64,000 nt of DNA from Streptomyces sp. M41(2017) (GTDB lineage Bacteria; Actinomycetota; Actinomycetes; Streptomycetales; Streptomycetaceae), in the NCBI RefSeq assembly GCF_002078175.1, contig NZ_MWFK01000001.1:3782001-3846000 (forward strand), read 5' to 3'. The position numbers and the translations under genes are program-made. Positions within the stretch are counted from its first letter, which is position 1; the number at the start of each line of letters is the position of its first letter. A model generated the notes under the pieces. It did not search any database. It was not told where the DNA came from and saw nothing but the letters and a program-made list of their open reading frames with translations. Positions 60,731 through 64,000 of the stretch are shown here, piece after piece.

Positions 60731-61198
60731 ATGAAGACGACCGAGGCACGGGACGACGCACACAGCGACGTACGCGACGGCGCACAGAACAACGCACACA
60801 GCGACGCAAGCAACGACGCACGCGACGGCGCACGGAACCACGCACGGAACGCACTGGGCAGGTACGGCGAGGATCTGGCCGCGCGACGGCTGACCGAGGC
60901 CGGAATGACGGTCCTGGCGCGGAACTGGCGGCCCGGCAGGACGGGCGAGATCGACATCGTGGCGCGGGACGGCGACGCGCTCGTCCTCTGCGAGGTCAAG
61001 ACGCGCAGGGCCGGCACGTTCCAGCACCCGATGGCGGCCGTGACACCGGCCAAGGCCCGTCGGCTGCGGGGCCTCGCCGAGCGCTGGCTCCAGGAACACG
61101 GAGGAGCCCCACCGGGCGGAGTCCGCATCGACCTGATCGGCATCGTCCTCCCCGACCGCGGCGCGCCCGTGGTCGAGCACGCGCGGGGGGTGGCCTGA
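60731..61198 (+). CDS. yraN: YraN-family putative endonuclease
   Basis: This 155-residue protein has the YraN fold at about 40-150: ALGRYGEDLAARRLTEAG, ARNWRPGRTGEIDIVARDGD and ALVLCEVKTRRAGTF. The Glu/Asp/Glu-x-Lys pattern is that of a restriction-endonuclease-like active site, but no activity is established. The first 39 residues are an unusual Asp/Asn/Ala/His repeat (DDAHSDVRDGAQNNAHSDAS), coded by near-repeats of about 45 bases. ATG 60731 is the only good start; the YraN core begins at RNALGRYGED. comM follows after 1 base. Confidence 0.9.
   Translation: MKTTEARDDAHSDVRDGAQNNAHSDASNDARDGARNHARNALGRYGEDLAARRLTEAGMTVLARNWRPGRTGEIDIVARDGDALVLCEVKTRRAGTFQHPMAAVTPAKARRLRGLAERWLQEHGGAPPGGVRIDLIGIVLPDRGAPVVEHARGVA
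60748..60860 (+). repeat. Tandem near-repeats at the yraN 5' end
   Basis: Units of GACGCACACAGCGACG / GACGCACGCGACGGCGCAC recur, coding SDxxxDARDGA-type motifs. They extend YraN beyond the usual length and are likely to differ among strains. Confidence 0.65.
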
Positions 61199-61199
61199 G

Positions 61200-62825
61200 A
61201 TGGGCTTCGCGCGGACGTGTTCGGTGGCCCTGGTGGGCGTGGAGGGCGTGGTCGTCGAGGTCCAGGCGGACCTGGAGCCGGGTGTCGCGGCGTTCACCCT
61301 GGTGGGGCTTCCCGACAAGAGCCTGACGGAGAGCCGGGACCGGGTCAGGGCCGCGGTCGTGAACTCCGGCGCCGCCTGGCCGCAGAAGAAGCTGACGGTG
61401 GGGCTCAGCCCGGCCTCCGTGCCGAAGGGGGGTTCGGGATTCGACCTCGCCGTCGCGTGCGCGGTGCTGGGAGCCGCCGAGCGGATCGATCCCCGGGTGC
61501 TCGCCGACATCGTGATGATCGGGGAGCTCGGGCTCGACGGCAGGGTGCGGCCGGTCCGCGGGATCCTCCCGGCGGTGCTGGCGGCGGCGGACGCGGGCTA
61601 CGAACAGGTGGTGGTCCCCGAGTGCGCCGCGGCCGAGGCGTCGCTGGTCCCCGGGGTCTCGGTGCTCGGCGTCCGCAGCCTGCGCCAGCTCATCGCGGTG
61701 CTCGCCGACGAACCGGTGCCCGAGGAGAACCCCGACGAGCAGGGCCGTCCCGATCCGCTGCTGGCCGGCCTGCGCGTCCCGGGGACCGGGGAGGCCACCG
61801 GCCTGTGCGGCATCGCCGTCCCGGAACACGACCAGGGGCACGATCTCGCCGACGTCGTCGGCCAGTTGTCGGCCCGCACGGCGATGGAGGTGGCGGCAGC
61901 CGGAGGGCACCACGTCTTCCTGCAGGGTCCACCCGGAGCGGGCAAGACCATGCTCGCCGAGCGGATGCCGTCCCTCATGCCGCCGCTGTCCCGGCAGGAA
62001 TCCCTGGAGGTGACCGCGATCCACTCCGTGGCCGGCCTGCTCCCGCCCGGCAAACCGATGGTCGACATCGCCCCCTACTGCGCGCCGCACCACTCCGCGA
62101 CCATGCAGTCCCTCGTCGGCGGCGGCAAGGGCCTCGCGCGACCCGGCGCGGTGTCCCTGGCCCATCGCGGAATCCTGTTCCTGGACGAGGCACCGGAATT
62201 CAGCGGCTTCGTCCTCGATGCCCTGCGCCAGCCGCTGGAAGCGGGACACGTGGTGATCGCGCGCAGCGCCGGCGTCGTGCGGTTCCCCGCGAAGTTCCTG
62301 ATGGTGCTGGCCGCCAATCCCTGCCCCTGCGGCCGTTTCAGTGTGACGAACGACTTCTGCGAATGCCCGCCCTCGGCCATCCGCCGCTACCAGGCACGGC
62401 TGTCCGGCCCCCTGCTCGACCGGGTCGACCTGCGCGTCGAGGTGGAGCCCGTCACCCGTTCCGAACTCACCGCGCGGGGCGCCCGGGGCGAGTCCACCAG
62501 GATCGTCGCCGAGCGGGTGCGCGCCGCCCGCGAGCGGACCGCCGCCCGCCTCACCGGGACGCCCTGGCACACCAACAGCGAGGTCCCGGGGCGTGAGCTG
62601 CGCAGCCGCTGGCAGGCGGTGCCGGGCGCGATGGACGACGCCGAGCGGAGCCTGGAGCGCGGGCTGCTCACGGCCCGGGGCCTGGACCGGGTGCTCCGCG
62701 TCGCCTGGACGGTCGCGGACCTGTCGGGAAACGACCGCCCCGACGCCGGTGATGTGGCCCTCGCCCTCCAGCTGCGTACCGGGGTTCCGCGCGGGGTGCC
62801 GATGGCGATCGGCGCACCGGTATGA
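61200..62825 (+). CDS. comM: ComM/YifB-family AAA+ ATPase (Mg-chelatase-like)
   Basis: This 541-residue AAA+ protein of the ComM/YifB family has an N-terminal Lon-like S5 domain (to about 180), Walker A GPPGAGKT (243-250), Walker B FLDEAPEF, and the C-terminal ChlI-like lid. In Vibrio, ComM is a branch-migration helicase for natural transformation. It sits between yraN and dprA as in many actinobacteria. ATGA overlap with dprA. Whether Streptomyces uses it in transformation is unknown. Confidence 0.93.
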   Translation: MGFARTCSVALVGVEGVVVEVQADLEPGVAAFTLVGLPDKSLTESRDRVRAAVVNSGAAWPQKKLTVGLSPASVPKGGSGFDLAVACAVLGAAERIDPRVLADIVMIGELGLDGRVRPVRGILPAVLAAADAGYEQVVVPECAAAEASLVPGVSVLGVRSLRQLIAVLADEPVPEENPDEQGRPDPLLAGLRVPGTGEATGLCGIAVPEHDQGHDLADVVGQLSARTAMEVAAAGGHHVFLQGPPGAGKTMLAERMPSLMPPLSRQESLEVTAIHSVAGLLPPGKPMVDIAPYCAPHHSATMQSLVGGGKGLARPGAVSLAHRGILFLDEAPEFSGFVLDALRQPLEAGHVVIARSAGVVRFPAKFLMVLAANPCPCGRFSVTNDFCECPPSAIRRYQARLSGPLLDRVDLRVEVEPVTRSELTARGARGESTRIVAERVRAARERTAARLTGTPWHTNSEVPGRELRSRWQAVPGAMDDAERSLERGLLTARGLDRVLRVAWTVADLSGNDRPDAGDVALALQLRTGVPRGVPMAIGAPV

Positions 62826-63970
62826 CGGACGACGGCGAGCGCAGGGCCCGCGTCACGCTCTCCCGCGTCGTCGAACCCGGCGACGAGGTCTGTGGACGGT
62901 GGGTCCGGGAGGTCGGGGCGCGGGAAGCCGTGCGGTGGCTGTCCGGCGGCGAGGGTCAGCCGCGCGGGATGACCGACTCCCGCTGGGCGGGACTGCGGGC
63001 CAGGGCCGAGCGGGCCGACCCGGAGGGCGACCTCGGCCGGGCGCGGGATGCCGGAGTGCGGTTCGTCTGCCCGGGCGACCCCGAATGGCCGGCGCAACTG
63101 GACGACCTGGGGGACGGGCGGCCCCTCGGGCTGTGGGTCCGGGGACTGTCCAGCCTGCGGATATGGGCGCTGCGGTCGGTCGCCGTCGTCGGCGCCCGGG
63201 CCTGCACCGAGTACGGCGCGCACATGGCGGCCACCCTCGGCGCCGGCCTCGCCGAGCGGGGCTGGGTCGTGGTGTCCGGCGGCGCGTACGGGGTGGACGG
63301 CGCCGCGCACCGAGGCGCCCTCGGCGCGGGCGGCGCCACCGTCGCCGTGCTCGCCTGCGGGGTCGACCGGCCCTACCCGCGCGGCCACACCCAGTTGATC
63401 TCCAGGATCGCGGAACAGGGGCTCGTGATCGGGGAGTTGCCGCCCGGCGCCCATCCCACACCGAGCAGATTCATCCTCCGGAACCGCGTCATCGCGGCAC
63501 TCACCCGGGGCACCGTGGTCGTCGAGGCGGCGTATCGCAGCGGCGCGCTCGTCACCGCCCGCGCGGCACAGCGGCTGGGGCGGTTCACCATGGGAGTGCC
63601 GGGCCCGGCCACCAGCTCGCTCTCCGCGGGGGTGCACGAACTGCTGCGCGGAGAAGCGGTCCTGGTCACGGACGCCGCGGAAGTCGCCGAACTGGTCGGT
63701 GACATGGGCGAGCTGGCCCCGGAGCGGCGCGGACCCGTGCTGCCGCGCGACCTCCTGCCCCCGGGCGCCCGGCGCGTCCTGGCCGCGCTGCCGGCGCGGC
63801 GACCGTCGGCCGTCGACGAGATCGCGCGCGGAGCGGCCACCACCACGGACGACGCGGTCGGGAGACTGTACGAACTCCGAGCACTTGGATTCGTCGAACG
63901 ACACGGCGACGGCTGGAAGTTGACACGCCAGGCGTCGACCTCCGTGCGCGATGATCGGGAGGGTCGCTGA
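62822..63970 (+). CDS. dprA: DNA-processing protein DprA/Smf
   Basis: This 382-residue DprA loads RecA onto incoming single-stranded DNA in competent bacteria. The Rossmann region is SVAVVGARACTEYGAHMAAT, with the pocket SGGAYGVDGAAHRGAL (Gly-Val-Asp instead of Gly-Ile-Asp), then PRGHTQLISRIAEQG and FILRNRVIAALT. The C-terminal winged helix (about 315-370) ends in basic residues. ATG 62822 overlaps the comM stop. Only 30 bases remain after it, so any downstream operon partner is outside the window. Confidence 0.95.
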   Translation: MTDDGERRARVTLSRVVEPGDEVCGRWVREVGAREAVRWLSGGEGQPRGMTDSRWAGLRARAERADPEGDLGRARDAGVRFVCPGDPEWPAQLDDLGDGRPLGLWVRGLSSLRIWALRSVAVVGARACTEYGAHMAATLGAGLAERGWVVVSGGAYGVDGAAHRGALGAGGATVAVLACGVDRPYPRGHTQLISRIAEQGLVIGELPPGAHPTPSRFILRNRVIAALTRGTVVVEAAYRSGALVTARAAQRLGRFTMGVPGPATSSLSAGVHELLRGEAVLVTDAAEVAELVGDMGELAPERRGPVLPRDLLPPGARRVLAALPARRPSAVDEIARGAATTTDDAVGRLYELRALGFVERHGDGWKLTRQASTSVRDDREGR

Positions 63971-64000
63971 CCGAGCGTGTTCGGCCGTCCGGGGGAACGC

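Overview
This is a chromosomal core segment of a Streptomyces (very high G+C, abundant GTG starts, frequent 4-base ATGA stop/start overlaps, an HU protein with a histone-H1-like lysine tail, NsdA, and a four-gene sipWXYZ signal peptidase cluster). From memory, gene order matches the S. coelicolor leuCD-to-dprA region (about SCO5553-SCO5604). That parallel is recall, not a computed alignment.

Layout. 0-3.4 kb: leucine biosynthesis (leuCD), a small conserved gene and hupS. 3.4-12 kb: a small OB-like protein, the F420 gene cofC, plsC-gpsA (phospholipid synthesis), ddlA (cell wall), a DUF3515 lipoprotein, a stand-alone Lrp-type ligand domain protein, thiL, zinc-type rpmB and a FakA-like DAK2 protein. 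12-19 kb: what looks like a block inserted between the DAK2 gene and recG, with an EamA transporter and divergent LysR regulator sharing a 17-bp perfect palindrome, then a translationally coupled HSP90-family ATPase plus a 1013-residue helical-repeat protein of unknown function. 19-27 kb: recG-rsmD-coaD, a DivIVA-like coiled-coil protein with a Tyr/Gln-rich tail, and DUF177-rpmF-rnc-mutM (rnc is absB in S. coelicolor). 26.6-29 kb: an HxlR regulator and quinone reductase/flavodoxin pair with a 21-bp operator-like palindrome, and a secreted CAP-domain protein. 29-38 kb: acylphosphatase, a small coiled-coil protein, smc, a GlcP-type sugar permease, a luciferase-like oxidoreductase and ftsY. 38-45 kb: a prim-pol-like protein, nsdA, and the nitrogen operon amtB-glnK-glnD with a GlnR-type site. 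46-53 kb: ffh, a second ftsH, a methyltransferase, a type-3 (Thermus/eukaryote-like) prolyl-tRNA synthetase and an SprT-like metalloprotein. 53-56 kb: rpsP-khpA-rimM-trmD-rplS. 56-64 kb: sipW, sipX, sipY, sipZ, a NUDIX hydrolase, DUF2469, yraN, comM-like and dprA.

How the genes cooperate. FtsY and Ffh are the two SRP-pathway GTPases, and the Sip proteins process what that pathway and Sec/Tat export. AmtB-GlnK-GlnD is the ammonium uptake and sensing module. Smc and HupS organise the nucleoid. RpsP, RimM, TrmD and RplS serve the ribosome. HupS, NsdA and RNase III/AbsB all influence Streptomyces development or antibiotic production.

There is no integrase, transposase, CRISPR array, rRNA or convincing tRNA. 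The least understood items are the HSP90/repeat-protein pair, the prim-pol-like gene beside nsdA, and the accessory prolyl-tRNA synthetase that lacks its zinc cysteines.
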